From Corynebacterium lactis (GTDB taxonomy: Bacteria; Actinomycetota; Actinomycetes; Mycobacteriales; Mycobacteriaceae): a DNA stretch of 64,000 nt. Position 1 is the first letter of the stretch, and each line of letters opens with the position of its first letter. A model generated the notes under the pieces. The model worked only from the letters and a program-made list of their open reading frames with translations. It ran no database searches and was not told where the DNA came from. Of the stretch, positions 10,173-19,804 are shown in pieces. The stretch covers positions 186,001 to 250,000 of the forward strand of contig NZ_ULHE01000002.1 of NCBI RefSeq assembly GCF_900519355.1, read 5' to 3'. A program made the translations under genes and the position numbers.

Positions 10173-11717
10173 ATGAAGCTGACAGTCGCGTCGCTGTCGC
10201 GGCGTCCCGACCTCGGGCTGACGCTGCTGGCCGCCGCGGAGACCGCAGAGGTAACCCCGGTGGAGTGGGCTCACGCGATCGACCGCGTCGATTCCGACAA
10301 GTGGATTGCCCCGGGAACGTTCGTGATGACCGCGGGTTACCAGTTCCCGGACGATGCACAGGGGCAGGCGCAGCAGATTGAGGCGTTGCGCCGGGCCGGG
10401 GCGTGCGCGGTGGCCGTCGATACGGGAGGCCGCTGGGAAACGGTGCCGAGGGCACTGATCGACTACGGGGAGGAAGTGGGCTTCCCGGTATTGGCTATCG
10501 CCGCCGAGATTCCTCTGACTAATGTCGTCCGCGCCGTGGCGGAGGACATCACCGCGGCGCGCGTGCGCCAGCTGACGGACCTGATCGCCGCCCAAAATGA
10601 CCTCGTTTCACTTCTCCTGCGTGAGGGGTTGGAGGCTGTGGCCAGGCAGTTGTCCAACGCGCTCGACGCCGTCGTCGTGGTGACCGATAACTACGGGGTT
10701 CGGCTGGTGGAGGAAGCGCCGGCAACGACGGATCGCGCTCGGCAGGACATCTTCGATGTCGTCACTCCCGCGCCGCCGTATTCTCCGCAGGTGGGAAGGT
10801 CCGTTCTGTACCCGCGGGGCAATAGGGTGGTCTCGCCACTCAACGGCGCGTTTGTGCGGCAGGGAGCCCTGGTCGTCGATGCGTCTCGCTATTTCGATGA
10901 GTCTGATCGCCTCCTGATCAGCTTCGCCGCCGCGATTATCTCGCTGTCCACGTCGCGTAGCTTGGCTGTCCACGAGGCGGAGGAGCGGCTCCGGCAGCAG
11001 GCCCTGGCCAGTATTTTGGCCGGTGAAACTCCGGACGCATCCCGGCTGTCACTCTTTGGTCTGCGCCCGGATACCCAGGTCACGGCCCTATTTCTCACTG
11101 GCGTCGCAGCTCGAAAGCTGGACTCGATTAGGCTCTCGGAGGAACTTCACGGCCTCGGGTGGAAGTTCTTGTACGCCCCCCGGCCGAAGCAGAACGGCTT
11201 CGCCATCGTGATCGCCGGAGACTTGAGCGCTGGCGCGAAACACCCCGGAGTGGAGTCCCTGTACCAGAAGATCCGCCGAGTCCACCCCAACGCCCGGATC
11301 GGAATCGGAGGGGCCATGCCGCTAGTGGACGTGCCTCTGTCCGTGAACCAGGCGGAAGTCGCGGTGCCCAAGGACCCGTCGGCCGGCCCCGTCCGGGCGA
11401 TCGGAGATATGCCGGCGCACGACCTTATCCTCGGCGCGATCGCAGATACGAATGCCCTGGAGCTACTCACCGGCGGGGCCTTCCGGAAATTGCGCGAGTA
11501 CGACCAGAGGAACGGTACGAACCTGCTCGCCGCGGCAAAGGCCTTTATCGACGCCAACGGGCGATACGACCCCATGGCCCGGACGCTAGGCATCCACCGG
11601 CAGACGGCGAAGGCCCGGGCCCTCCAGGTCGAGGATGTCCTCGGAAAACACCTGGATGACCCGGACCTTCGTGCGGAGTTATGGCTGGCCTTCAAGGCCT
11701 CCCACTTCCGGAACTAG
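10173..11717 (+). CDS. PucR family transcriptional regulator
   Basis: Regulator of 514 aa. The N-terminal PucR (purine-catabolism regulator) domain is seen as LTVASLSRRPDLGLTLLAAAETAEVTPVEWAHAI. A central GGDEF-like ligand region follows, and the C-terminal PucR helix-turn-helix (AKAFIDANGRYDPMARTLGIHRQTAKARALQVEDVLG) ends the protein. To my knowledge a PucR-type regulator controls the gabTDP genes in C. glutamicum. Its position next to the aminotransferase/dehydrogenase operon and the permease makes it the likely regulator of this catabolic block, probably an activator responding to GABA, 5-aminovalerate or a downstream metabolite. It converges on the CoA-transferase gene with only about 20 bases between. 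Confidence 0.9.
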   Translation: MKLTVASLSRRPDLGLTLLAAAETAEVTPVEWAHAIDRVDSDKWIAPGTFVMTAGYQFPDDAQGQAQQIEALRRAGACAVAVDTGGRWETVPRALIDYGEEVGFPVLAIAAEIPLTNVVRAVAEDITAARVRQLTDLIAAQNDLVSLLLREGLEAVARQLSNALDAVVVVTDNYGVRLVEEAPATTDRARQDIFDVVTPAPPYSPQVGRSVLYPRGNRVVSPLNGAFVRQGALVVDASRYFDESDRLLISFAAAIISLSTSRSLAVHEAEERLRQQALASILAGETPDASRLSLFGLRPDTQVTALFLTGVAARKLDSIRLSEELHGLGWKFLYAPRPKQNGFAIVIAGDLSAGAKHPGVESLYQKIRRVHPNARIGIGGAMPLVDVPLSVNQAEVAVPKDPSAGPVRAIGDMPAHDLILGAIADTNALELLTGGAFRKLREYDQRNGTNLLAAAKAFIDANGRYDPMARTLGIHRQTAKARALQVEDVLGKHLDDPDLRAELWLAFKASHFRN

Positions 11718-11738
11718 CGCTGCCTTTCCAGCGCCCGC

Positions 11739-12875
11739 CTACTGCAGCCGCGGCGGCGGCGTCCGGTACGTCGCGGGCGTGGCCGAAAACGTCAGCGGAT
11801 TGCGGACACTCGGGACGCCGTCGATCTCGACGCGCGGAGAGAGTCCCAGCTCGTCGGCGAATTCGAAGGCCTCGGCCACGTTATTGACCGGGCCCGCCGG
11901 GACACCGACGTCGGCAAGCAGGTGGAACCACTCGTCCGCGCCGCGCGCCGAGAGCAGTTCCACGATGATCGCGCGGAGCTCCTCGCGGTTTTCCACGCGG
12001 GCGTGGTTGGTGGAAAACTTCGGGTCCCGCGCCAGCTCGGGGCGACCCAGCACTGTGGCGAAACGCACGAAAATGGAGTCATTACCGCCCGCGACTGCCA
12101 GCTTGCGGTCGGCGGTCGGGTAGACCTCGTAGGGGCTAATCGACGGGTGCTTGTTGCCCATCGGGGCCGCGACCCTACCGGCGCCCAGGAAGGCGGAAGC
12201 CTGGTTGACCAGGGACGACAGGGAGCACGACATCAGGTCGGTCTTGACCTGCTGGCCAACGCCGGTGAGGTCGCGGTGGCGCAGCGCCGCCATGATCCCG
12301 TAGGCCAAGTGCAGGCCCGTGATGACATCGACCAGGGCCACGCCGACCTTGACCTCCTCGCCGGGGCTGTTTCCGGTCACCGACATGAGCCCGCCGACGG
12401 CCTGTACGACCAGGTCGTAGCCGCCCAGCCGCGCGCCGGGCCCGTCGCCGAAGCCGGACAGCGACGCGTAGACGACTCCGGGGTTTTTGGCGGAGACCTC
12501 CTCGTATCCCAGCCCGAGCCGCTCCATGGTGCCGGGGCGGAAGTTCTCGATGACCACGTCGGCGCGCTCGCAGAGCTCGTGGGCGGCGGCGAGCCCCTCC
12601 GGGGAGGACAGGTCCAGGGACACGGTGGACTTGTTCCTGTTCACCGAGGCAAAATAGGTTGCCTGGCCGTCCGGGCCGTAGGGAGGGCCCCACGATCGGG
12701 TGTCGTCGCCGATGCCGGGGCGCTCGACCTTAATGACCTCCGCGCCGAGGTCGGCCATCATCATCGTGGCGTAGGGGCCCGCCAGGACGCGGGAGAAGTC
12801 TGCCACCACGATGCCGTCGAGGGCACCGGGAGTGCTAGGAGTATCGGCGGCTCCTGGGCTCGCGTTGTCGCTCAT
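11739..12875 (-). CDS. Family III (CaiB/BaiF) CoA-transferase, probably glutarate-specific
   Basis: CoA-transferase of 378 aa. ATG 12875 is chosen because GGAAGG lies 8 bases upstream and ATGA overlaps the restored stop of the aldehyde dehydrogenase; a GTG at 12884 would sit on that site. Family features: VVADFSRVLAGPYATMMMADLGAEVIKVERPGIGDDTRSWGPP at the N terminus, NRNKSTVSLDL, and the catalytic Asp in LGGYDLVVQAVGG. Directly downstream of glutaryl-CoA dehydrogenase, the most economical role is transfer of CoA from succinyl-CoA (or acetyl-CoA) to glutarate, like human SUGCT. Substrate is inferred from context only. Confidence 0.85.
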   Translation of the reverse strand: MSDNASPGAADTPSTPGALDGIVVADFSRVLAGPYATMMMADLGAEVIKVERPGIGDDTRSWGPPYGPDGQATYFASVNRNKSTVSLDLSSPEGLAAAHELCERADVVIENFRPGTMERLGLGYEEVSAKNPGVVYASLSGFGDGPGARLGGYDLVVQAVGGLMSVTGNSPGEEVKVGVALVDVITGLHLAYGIMAALRHRDLTGVGQQVKTDLMSCSLSSLVNQASAFLGAGRVAAPMGNKHPSISPYEVYPTADRKLAVAGGNDSIFVRFATVLGRPELARDPKFSTNHARVENREELRAIIVELLSARGADEWFHLLADVGVPAGPVNNVAEAFEFADELGLSPRVEIDGVPSVRNPLTFSATPATYRTPPPRLQ

Positions 12876-14337
12876 CGAGGCCACCTTCCCAGGTAGACGG
12901 TAGTGGTGTGGGTGAAGAACTCACGGCCGCGCGGCCCTGCTCCTTCGGCCCGTAGCCGGAGGCTCCCGCGCCGCCGAAGGGTACGTGCGGGTCGGCGCCG
13001 GCGGTCTCGGAATTGACGTGGAGGATGCCCACGTCCAGGCGGTCGACCGCGTCGAAGGACGCCGACAGTGAGTCGGTGAACACCGCGGCGGACAGACCGT
13101 ACTCGCCGAACTCGGCAGCAGCGAAGGCCTCGTCGGCGTCCTCGACAATGAGGACGCTGAGTACCGGCGCGAAGAGCTCCTCGTTCCACAGGTAGTGCTC
13201 GCGGTCCGGGACCTCGACGATGGTGGGCTCCAGGAAGTAGCCGCCCTCGCAGCCTTCGATGTCCGGAATAGCGCCGCCGACCAGGATGCGGGCACCCGAG
13301 TCAGCGCCCGGCCCCGCCTGCTGGGTCAGCGTTGCCAGGACCTCGTCGCGGCTGCGGGCGTCGATCATCGGCCCCATGGCGACACCTTCGGCCAGCGGGT
13401 CTCCGGTGACGCGGCCCCGCAACTGGGTCTGCAGCTCCGCCAGGAAAGCGTCGGCGACCTCGCGCACGACGGCCACCCGCGACGTTGCCGTGCACTTCTG
13501 GCCGGTGGAGTTGAAGGCACCGTTCAAGACCTGGGTCGCCGCGTAGGGCAGGTCGGCGTCGGCAAGCACGACGGCGGGGTTCTTACCGCCCAGCTCGGCC
13601 TGGACCGGGATGCCCACGGAGGCGCACTGCGACGCGATCATGCGACCCACCCGCGTTGATCCGGTGAAGGTCAGGGCGCGCACGCGCGGGTCCGACTGCA
13701 TGGCTCCGGCCTCGGAGGAGGGGGCGATGACCAGGTTGAGCACGCCGGCGGGGAGGCCTGCCTGGTCGAGAGCCTGCGTCATTCGCACCGCCAGCAGCGG
13801 CACCGAATGTGCGGGCTTCCACACGATGGTGTTGCCGTGGATCAGCGCGGGAGCTGCCTTCCATGCGGGGATAGCGATGGGGAAGTTGAACGGGGTGATC
13901 ATCGACACCACGCCGACCGGCTTGCGGACGACCTCGATGCGCTCGCCCGGGCGCGGGGAGTGGTAGATCTCCCCGGCCTCGCGGACCGCCTCGGTGGCCT
14001 GGAACTCGAAGATGGCGGCGGCGCGCAGCACCTCGCCGATGCCCTCTGGCGCGGTCTTGCCCTCCTCCTCGGCGAGCTCCCGGCCCCAGGCCTCGGAGTT
14101 GTCGCGCAGGATGGCAGCGGCGCGGTTCAACACCGCAGCGCGCTCTGCGTACGGCAGCGCGCCCCAGCCTGTGGCGGCCTCGGCAGCGGCGTCGATAGCC
14201 TGGTCAACCTGGGCCGACGTCGCAAAGCGGCCGGCAGCTACGACCACGTCCGGGCGGGCGGGGGAGGTGGACGAGAGCGCGTCGCCCTCACCGGGCACCC
14301 ACTGCCCGCCGATGTAATGAGTGAGAAGTACGGTCAC
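12872..14337 (-). CDS. NAD(P)+-dependent aldehyde dehydrogenase, probable glutarate/succinate semialdehyde dehydrogenase (frameshifted)
   Basis: ALDH-superfamily enzyme. GTG 14337 overlaps the dehydrogenase stop upstream (GTGA). Visible motifs: [27 protein letters not shown], the catalytic Glu in [10 protein letters not shown] and the catalytic Cys in [12 protein letters not shown]. The frame breaks near 12924-12928, after GPKEQGRAA; restoring one C (GGCCCGTGAG) yields [17 protein letters not shown] and a stop at 12872, 488 aa in all. Sequence alone resembles the ketoglutarate-semialdehyde group as much as GabD. The operon context (aminotransferase upstream, glutaryl-CoA dehydrogenase adjacent) favours oxidation of glutarate semialdehyde, with succinate semialdehyde as a possible second substrate. 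A repeat copy is at 13556. Confidence 0.88.
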
Positions 14338-15499
14338 CGGAACGCAGCCTCCCCGGTCAGAGCGTTGCCGATGATCAGCTGGTGCATCTCGGCGGTGCCC
14401 TCGTAGGTCAGGACGGACTCGAGGTTGTTGGCGTGGCGGATCGGGGAATACTCGGTGGTGATGCCGGAGCACCCAGCAGGGTGCGGCAGGTGCGCGCGAT
14501 CTGGATGGCCTCTCGGGTGGAGTTCAGCTTGCCCAGCGAGATCGACTCGTGCGGAAGCTTGCCCTCGTCCTTCAGGCGGCCGAGCTGCAGCGCCAGCAGG
14601 ATGCCCTTGTCGAGCTCGAGGACCATGTCCGCAAGCTTCGCCTGGGTCAGCTGGTAGGACGACAGGGGCTTGTCGAAGACCTGGCGCTCCTTGACGTAGG
14701 CCAGGGTCTGGTCGATGCAGTCGCGGGCAGCACCGAGCGCGCCGAACATGATGCCGAAGCGGGCTTCGTTCAGGCAGGACAGCGGGCCGCGCAGGGAGTT
14801 GGTCTCCGGCAGGCGCGCCGAGTCCGGGACGCGGACGTTGTCCAGCACCAGCTCGGAGGTGATCGACGCGCGCAGCGACATCTTGCGGGCGATGTCGTGC
14901 GTGGTGAAGCCCGGGGTGCCCTTCTCCACCAGGAAGCCGGCGTAGCCGTCGTCGGTCTTCGCCCAGACCACGGCGACGTCGGCCAGCGAGCCGTTGGTGA
15001 TCCACATCTTCGAGCCGGAGATTACCCAGTCGTCGCCGTCGCGCTTGGCGTAGGTGCGCATGCCGGCCGGGTTCGAGCCGAAGTCCGGCTCGGTTAGGCC
15101 GAAGCAGCCGATGGCCTTGCCCTCCGCCATCTGCGGCAGCCACTGCTGCTTCTGCTCTTCGGAGCCCCAGCGGTGGATCGCGTACATGGCCAGCGAGCCC
15201 TGCACAGAGACGAAGGAGCGGATGCCCGAGTCGACCGCCTCCAGCTCCATGCAGGCCAGGCCGTAAGCGACTGCCGAGGTGCCCGCGCAGCCGTAGCCGT
15301 CCAAGTGCATGCCCAGCACACCCATCTGGCCGAATACCGGGCCGAGGTCGCGCGGGATGGTGTGATCCTCGAACCAGTCCTCGATGTGCGGGCGCAGGTC
15401 GCGGTCGCAGAACTCTCGGACGGTGTCGCGGATCTGGCGCTCTTCGAGGGTGAGCATGTTGTCCAGGCCGATCAGCTGGGTCGGGGTGAAAGTAGCCAT
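14334..15499 (-). CDS. gcdH: Glutaryl-CoA dehydrogenase (frameshifted)
   Basis: FAD enzyme of the acyl-CoA dehydrogenase family, 388 aa when restored. It shows the features that separate glutaryl-CoA dehydrogenase from other members: Arg in [18 protein letters not shown] (substrate carboxylate) and the catalytic Glu in [36 protein letters not shown] and [18 protein letters not shown] are the flavin-binding loops. The frame breaks at about 14466-14471 (GGTGCTCCGGC, expected GGTGCCTCCGGC); one restored base gives [25 protein letters not shown] 15499 has AGGAGT upstream. It converts glutaryl-CoA to crotonyl-CoA and CO2, so glutarate carbon can enter beta-oxidation. Confidence 0.92.
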
Positions 15500-15617
15500 G
15501 AGTGTTTCGAACTCCTATTTCTGGTGTTGGTCTGGGGGTGCTGTGGTCAGCGGATAAGTGCAGTGGGCTATGCGGGAGCCCCTCCCGGAGGAGAGCTCCG
15601 CTTGCCGACGGCGGTTC

Positions 15618-17003
15618 TTACACGGTGAGCTGCTGGATAACGACGTCGAGGGCGTCGTGGAGGAGCTCATCGGAGATGGTCAGCGGCGGCAGGAAGCGCA
15701 GAACGTTGCCGTAGGTGCCGGCGGTGAGAACGAGGACACCGTTTTGTTCGCAAGCGCGAGCCACGGCACCGACCTTGGCGGCGTCCGGGGTCTTGTCCGA
15801 GCCGGGCACGACGACCTCGACGGCGATCATCGCGCCGCGTCCTCGGACGTCTCCGATGGCCGGGTTGGACTCGGCGGCCTCGCGGAGGCGAGAGGTGAGA
15901 ATTTCGCCGATCTCGCGGGCACGAGCCGGGAGGTTATCCTCCTCGCACTGGCGCAGAACCTCGAGAGCTGCGGCGCAGGCAACAGGGTTACCGGCGTAGG
16001 TGCCGCCGATGCCGCCACGGTGCGGGGCGTCCATGACCTCGGCGCGGCCAACGACGGCGGCGATTGGGTAACCGCCACCCAGGCCCTTGGCCAGAGTCAT
16101 CAGATCCGGGACAACGCCCTCGTGCTCGCAGGCAAACATGTCGCCGGTGCGTGCGATGCCGGTCTGCACCTCGTCGGCGACGAAGAGGATGCCACGGTCG
16201 GCGCAGAATTCGGACAGGCGGGGCAGGAAGCCCTCCGGCGGGACGATGAAGCCGCCCTCGCCCTGGATTGGCTCGAGCACGATGCAGGCGATGTTTTCCG
16301 GCCCGACCTGTGCGTCGACGATGAGAGCGAGCTGCGCCAGAGCCTCGTCAGCTGCCTCCTGCGCGGTGCCCGCCCAGCGGTAGGAGTAGGGGCTCGGGGT
16401 GCGGTAGACCTCGCCGGGGAAGGGGCCGAAGGACTTCTTGTACGGGTTATTCTTGGCGGTCATCGCCATGGTCATATTCGTGCGCCCGTGGAAGGCGTGG
16501 TCGAAGACGACGACGCCGGACTTTCCGGTGGCCGCGCGGGCGTACTTGACGGCATTCTCCAGAGCTTCTGCGCCGGTGGAGAAAAGGGCGGTGCGCTTGG
16601 CGTGGTCCCCCGGGGTGATGTCGGAGAGCTTCTCGCACAGGGCGAGGTAGGCCTCGTAGGGCTGGTTCAGGAAGCAGGTGTGGGTCAGGCGCTGAGCCTG
16701 CTCGTGTGCTGCTGCGACGACGCGCGGGTCGGCGTTGCCAACCGTGGTGGTGGCGATGCCGGAGCCGAGGTCGATCAGGCGGTTGCCGTCGACATCCTCG
16801 ACGATGCCACCGCCGGCGCGGTACGCCCAGGTCTGCTGAGCTGTGCCGAGTCCCTGCGGCAGTGCCTGCGTCGCGCGGGCGCTGAGCTCGCGGGAGGCCG
16901 GCCCCGGAATTTCGGTGGCTAGGTGCCTGGTCTGCTCCAGCGGGGGCAGAGCCGTGGGGGCGGCCTGGGTGCCGGATGCTGGGAGAGTGTGCGCTTCGGT
17001 CAC
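15618..17003 (-). CDS. gabT: Class III omega-aminotransferase (4-aminobutyrate / 5-aminovalerate type)
   Basis: PLP-dependent aminotransferase of 461 aa. GTG 17003 has AAAGGAG 7 bases upstream. Motifs: STGAEALENAVKYARAATGK and DHAFHGRTNMTMAMTAK (cofactor pocket), DEVQTGIARTGDMFA (Asp that holds the pyridine N) and the Schiff-base Lys in MTLAKGLGGGYPIAAV. The sequence is GabT-like. GabT enzymes commonly accept 5-aminovalerate, and the downstream glutaryl-CoA dehydrogenase suggests that a five-carbon substrate is physiologically relevant here (DavT role). First gene of the leftward operon; 118 bases separate it from gcdH and carry a repeat copy at 15600. Confidence 0.92.
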   Translation of the reverse strand: MTEAHTLPASGTQAAPTALPPLEQTRHLATEIPGPASRELSARATQALPQGLGTAQQTWAYRAGGGIVEDVDGNRLIDLGSGIATTTVGNADPRVVAAAHEQAQRLTHTCFLNQPYEAYLALCEKLSDITPGDHAKRTALFSTGAEALENAVKYARAATGKSGVVVFDHAFHGRTNMTMAMTAKNNPYKKSFGPFPGEVYRTPSPYSYRWAGTAQEAADEALAQLALIVDAQVGPENIACIVLEPIQGEGGFIVPPEGFLPRLSEFCADRGILFVADEVQTGIARTGDMFACEHEGVVPDLMTLAKGLGGGYPIAAVVGRAEVMDAPHRGGIGGTYAGNPVACAAALEVLRQCEEDNLPARAREIGEILTSRLREAAESNPAIGDVRGRGAMIAVEVVVPGSDKTPDAAKVGAVARACEQNGVLVLTAGTYGNVLRFLPPLTISDELLHDALDVVIQQLTV

Positions 17004-17346
17004 GAGCTGCTCCTTTCACAAAAGGTCATGTCACAAGACGAGAAGTTACTTTGCCGAACACAACTAAAAGTGTGTTGTCCATCACTTTGAATCATGAGAT
17101 GCGGGGTGTGCCATCGACAAAACAGGGAAATCAAATAGTTAATTTCGTCAAAAGGGTGATTTTCAACGGAGCGCTCATGGGTTTAATGTGAGCACAATCA
17201 CTTTGATAGGTGAACTAATTGGGATGGCGAGGAAATCGAGGTCTCGGCTCTCCGCGGCGCTCCGCGGCACTGTTTCGCGGTGTAACCGGAAATATTGACT
17301 GTTTTGCCTCGCCAGACCCAGACACACCGAAGAGAGGCGGCAACGC
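17004..17346. promoter_or_regulatory. Divergent control region between aminotransferase and permease
   Basis: Intergenic region of 343 bases that must hold both divergent promoters. It is clearly more AT-rich than the flanking genes. Visible structure: an inverted repeat AACACA-N8-TGTGTT at 17057-17076, and the 10-mer ATCACTTTGA repeated directly at 17081-17090 and 17198-17207. These are the best candidates for sites of the PucR-type regulator encoded at 10173. I cannot assign the -10/-35 elements. Confidence 0.5.
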
Positions 17347-18924
17347 ATGACTACTATGAGTCCACGGTCTAATCAGGGCCAAGCGACGAACAGATCGAAT
17401 GCCGGGTTGGGTAGCGGATCTAACGGAGTAATCGGGGGCGGAGTTCAAGCTGAGCCCGGAATGCCCGCAGGGTGCGCGGGGAAGGAACTGCGCGCCGACC
17501 TGTCCAAACGGCACCTCACCATGATCTCCATGGGCGGAACCATCGGCGCAGGATTCTTCGTGGGCCTCTCGGGCCTCATCGCTGTGGCCGGGCCGTCGGC
17601 AATTCTCACCACGGCAATTGCCGGAATTATCGTTTACCTGGTCATGCGCATGCTCGGTGAGATGGCCGTCGCAAAGCCATCGACGGGTTCCTTCGTTGAC
17701 TACGCCCGCATGGCGCTCGGCCGCTGGGGAGGCTTCGCCTCGGGCTGGCTGTACTGGTACTTCTGGGTGATTGTGGCGGGTATCGAGGCCGTCGTTGGCG
17801 GTGAGCTGGTCGCGCGCTGGATCCCCTCGATCCCACAGTGGGTGACCGCGGTCGTGATTCTCGTGGCCATGATCGCCGTGAATATGCTCTCGGTGAAGAG
17901 CTTCGGCGAGGCCGAGTACTGGTTCGCTGGAATCAAGGTGGCCGTGATCATCGCCTTTATTATCGCGGGTGCGGCCTTCGTCGCGGGCCTGTGGACTGGC
18001 ACCACCGATCACGCCGCGCAGGTGGCCAATCTGTGGATTCACGACGGCTTCACTCCGAATGGTATCAGCGCCATCTTCGTCGGTGTGGTGACAGTTATCT
18101 TCTCCATGACCGGTGCCGAGCTGGTCACTATCGCGGCCGCCGAGTCGGCGCATCCGGCGGATGCGATCCGCCGCACCACGCAGACCGTCGTCGTGCGAAT
18201 CCTGGCGTTCTTCGTCATTTCGACCGCGCTGCTCGTGACCATCTTGCCGTGGGACGACTACAAGGCAGGCGTCTCGCCGTTCATCACCGCGCTAGATGCG
18301 ATGGGCGTTCCCTACACCGCGGACATCCTGAACTTCATCGTGTTGGTCGCAGTGCTTTCCTGCCTGAACTCCGGCCTCTACACTGCTTCGCGGATGATCT
18401 TCACCCAGGGGCGCAACGGCGACGCCCCGGCCTGGATGACCCGAGTCAACAGCCGCGGCGTGCCCACCGGTGGCATTCTCTTCTCCGCGATCGTTGGCTT
18501 CCTGTGCATCGGTGCCGGATACATCTGGCCGGACACCATCTTCCTTTACCTGGTCAATTCCTCCGGCGCGGTGGTGCTCTTCGTCTATGTGCTGATCGGA
18601 ATTTCGCAGGTGAAGCTCCGCCCGCAGCTGGAGCGAGAGGCAGCCGACCGTGGTGGTCTGACATTCAAGATGTTCGGCTGGCCGATTATTCCGTCGCTGG
18701 TCACCGCGCTCATTGTTGTCATTCTGCTGGCCATGGGCATCCGCACCGAGACCCGCGTCGAATTCCTGCAGTCGCTGGTTAGCCTCGCCGTCGTCGTCGG
18801 CATCGGCCTATTCCTGCAGAAGACCGGCATTAAGGGTAAGTACGAGGGGCTGCCTGCAACGCTGCCGCCGGGCGTCGATGAGGACGACTACTCCCCGGGA
18901 CGTGTATACGAAAACCTGGATTAG
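17347..18924 (+). CDS. gabP: APC-family amino acid permease, GabP-like
   Basis: Twelve-helix transporter of 525 aa. ATG 17347 has GAGAGG upstream. A Gly/Asn-rich cytoplasmic N terminus precedes KRHLTMISMGGTIGAGFFVGLSG, the conserved first helix of the amino acid transporter family, followed by MLGEMAVAKPSTGSFVDYAR and GFASGWLYWYFWV, as in GabP/AnsP-type permeases. Divergent from the aminotransferase operon and sharing its control region, it is the probable uptake system for GABA and/or 5-aminovalerate. Proton symport is assumed from the family. The C-terminal tail (LPPGVDEDDYSPGRVYENLD) is acidic. Confidence 0.87.
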   Translation: MTTMSPRSNQGQATNRSNAGLGSGSNGVIGGGVQAEPGMPAGCAGKELRADLSKRHLTMISMGGTIGAGFFVGLSGLIAVAGPSAILTTAIAGIIVYLVMRMLGEMAVAKPSTGSFVDYARMALGRWGGFASGWLYWYFWVIVAGIEAVVGGELVARWIPSIPQWVTAVVILVAMIAVNMLSVKSFGEAEYWFAGIKVAVIIAFIIAGAAFVAGLWTGTTDHAAQVANLWIHDGFTPNGISAIFVGVVTVIFSMTGAELVTIAAAESAHPADAIRRTTQTVVVRILAFFVISTALLVTILPWDDYKAGVSPFITALDAMGVPYTADILNFIVLVAVLSCLNSGLYTASRMIFTQGRNGDAPAWMTRVNSRGVPTGGILFSAIVGFLCIGAGYIWPDTIFLYLVNSSGAVVLFVYVLIGISQVKLRPQLEREAADRGGLTFKMFGWPIIPSLVTALIVVILLAMGIRTETRVEFLQSLVSLAVVVGIGLFLQKTGIKGKYEGLPATLPPGVDEDDYSPGRVYENLD

Positions 18925-18949
18925 CCCGAAGGTCGCCTAGGAAGGCATA

Positions 18950-19014
18950 ACCACCCGCCTGCGTCAGCAATCCTCAAAGGATGCTGCACATAGCGGGTGG
19001 TGCTTTATATTTTT
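18950..19014 (+). terminator. Two-tier hairpin, probable terminator
   Basis: Outer arms ACCACCCGC (18950-18958) and GCGGGTGGT (18993-19001) enclose an inner imperfect stem around AGCAATCCT / AAGGATGCT, then GCTTTATATTTTT. It probably ends the permease transcript. It stops only 4 bases before the next start codon, so it could also affect TRIC expression. Confidence 0.6.
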
Positions 19015-19018
19015 AACC

Positions 19019-19636
19019 ATGCTGCTCCACATTCTCTGGGTCATCGGAATCACCGCGGAAGGCGTCACCGGCGCACTGGCCGCCGGTCGCCTGCGGATGG
19101 ACCTCTTCGGCGTGTCCACCATCGCCTGCATGACCGCTATCGGCGGCGGCACGCTGCGCGACGTGATCCTCGGCCACTACCCGCTGGTCTGGGTAAAGAG
19201 TCCCCAGTACCTGCTGGTCATCGTTGGCGCAGCCCTGATTACGGTGCTGCTCGCCGACTTCCTGATGAAGCACTTCCGCACCGTCTTCCTCGTCGCCGAC
19301 GCTATCGGCCTGTCGGCGTTTTCCATCATCGGCGCCCGCGTCGCTATGGAGATGGGCCACGGGGTCATCATCGCCGTCGTCGCGGCGGTCCTCACCGGCG
19401 CCTTCGGCGGCGTCCTCCGCGATCTCATGTGCGACCGCATCCCCTTGGTATTTCAGAAGGAGCTCTACGCCTCCATCGCCGTCGTCGCGGCCGGCCTCTA
19501 CTATGTGCTCGACATGGCGGGCCTGCACGAGAACGTGAACATCATCTGTGCCGTCCTGTCCGCGCTGGTGATCCGACTCGCCGCCATCTGGCGCGGCTGG
19601 TCCCTGCCGGTCTTTGATTACCAGGGCCGCGACTAG
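19019..19636 (+). CDS. TRIC (UPF0126) cation channel family membrane protein
   Basis: Membrane protein of 205 aa with about six or seven helices. The duplicated glycine-rich motifs of the UPF0126/TRIC family are plain: [16 protein letters not shown] near residue 40 and [19 protein letters not shown] near 125. Bacterial TRIC homologues form trimeric cation channels; the physiological role in corynebacteria is not known. The region after the stop contains three 15-base units related to GACTAGCAGGGCTGC (19631-19675), the first of which includes the stop codon. Confidence 0.88.
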   Translation: MLLHILWVIGITAEGVTGALAAGRLRMDLFGVSTIACMTAIGGGTLRDVILGHYPLVWVKSPQYLLVIVGAALITVLLADFLMKHFRTVFLVADAIGLSAFSIIGARVAMEMGHGVIIAVVAAVLTGAFGGVLRDLMCDRIPLVFQKELYASIAVVAAGLYYVLDMAGLHENVNIICAVLSALVIRLAAIWRGWSLPVFDYQGRD

Positions 19637-19675
19637 CAGGGCTGCGACTGGCAGAGCCATGACTAGCAGGGTCGC
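19631..19675. repeat. 15-bp tandem repeat (x3) spanning the TRIC stop codon
   Basis: Units GACTAGCAGGGCTGC, GACTGGCAGAGCCAT and GACTAGCAGGGTCGC. The first unit overlaps the last coding triplet and the TAG stop. The period of 15 keeps the reading frame, so the third unit supplies a second in-frame TAG. Confidence 0.75.
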
Positions 19676-19804
19676 GCCCAGCTGAGGCACTGTCGGCTTT
19701 TGTATGAATTTGCAGTGTAATTCGTCGTGATAAACGCGAAACTCTCAGCCGATTCGTGGATGAAGCTTAATCAAATCGGCAAATTCAGGTGAAAGATATC
19801 CCCT

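Noticed and set aside
15558..16922. 454-codon plus-strand frame opposite gabT
   Set aside because: Shadow of the aminotransferase, which has all catalytic motifs and a good ribosome site on the other strand.
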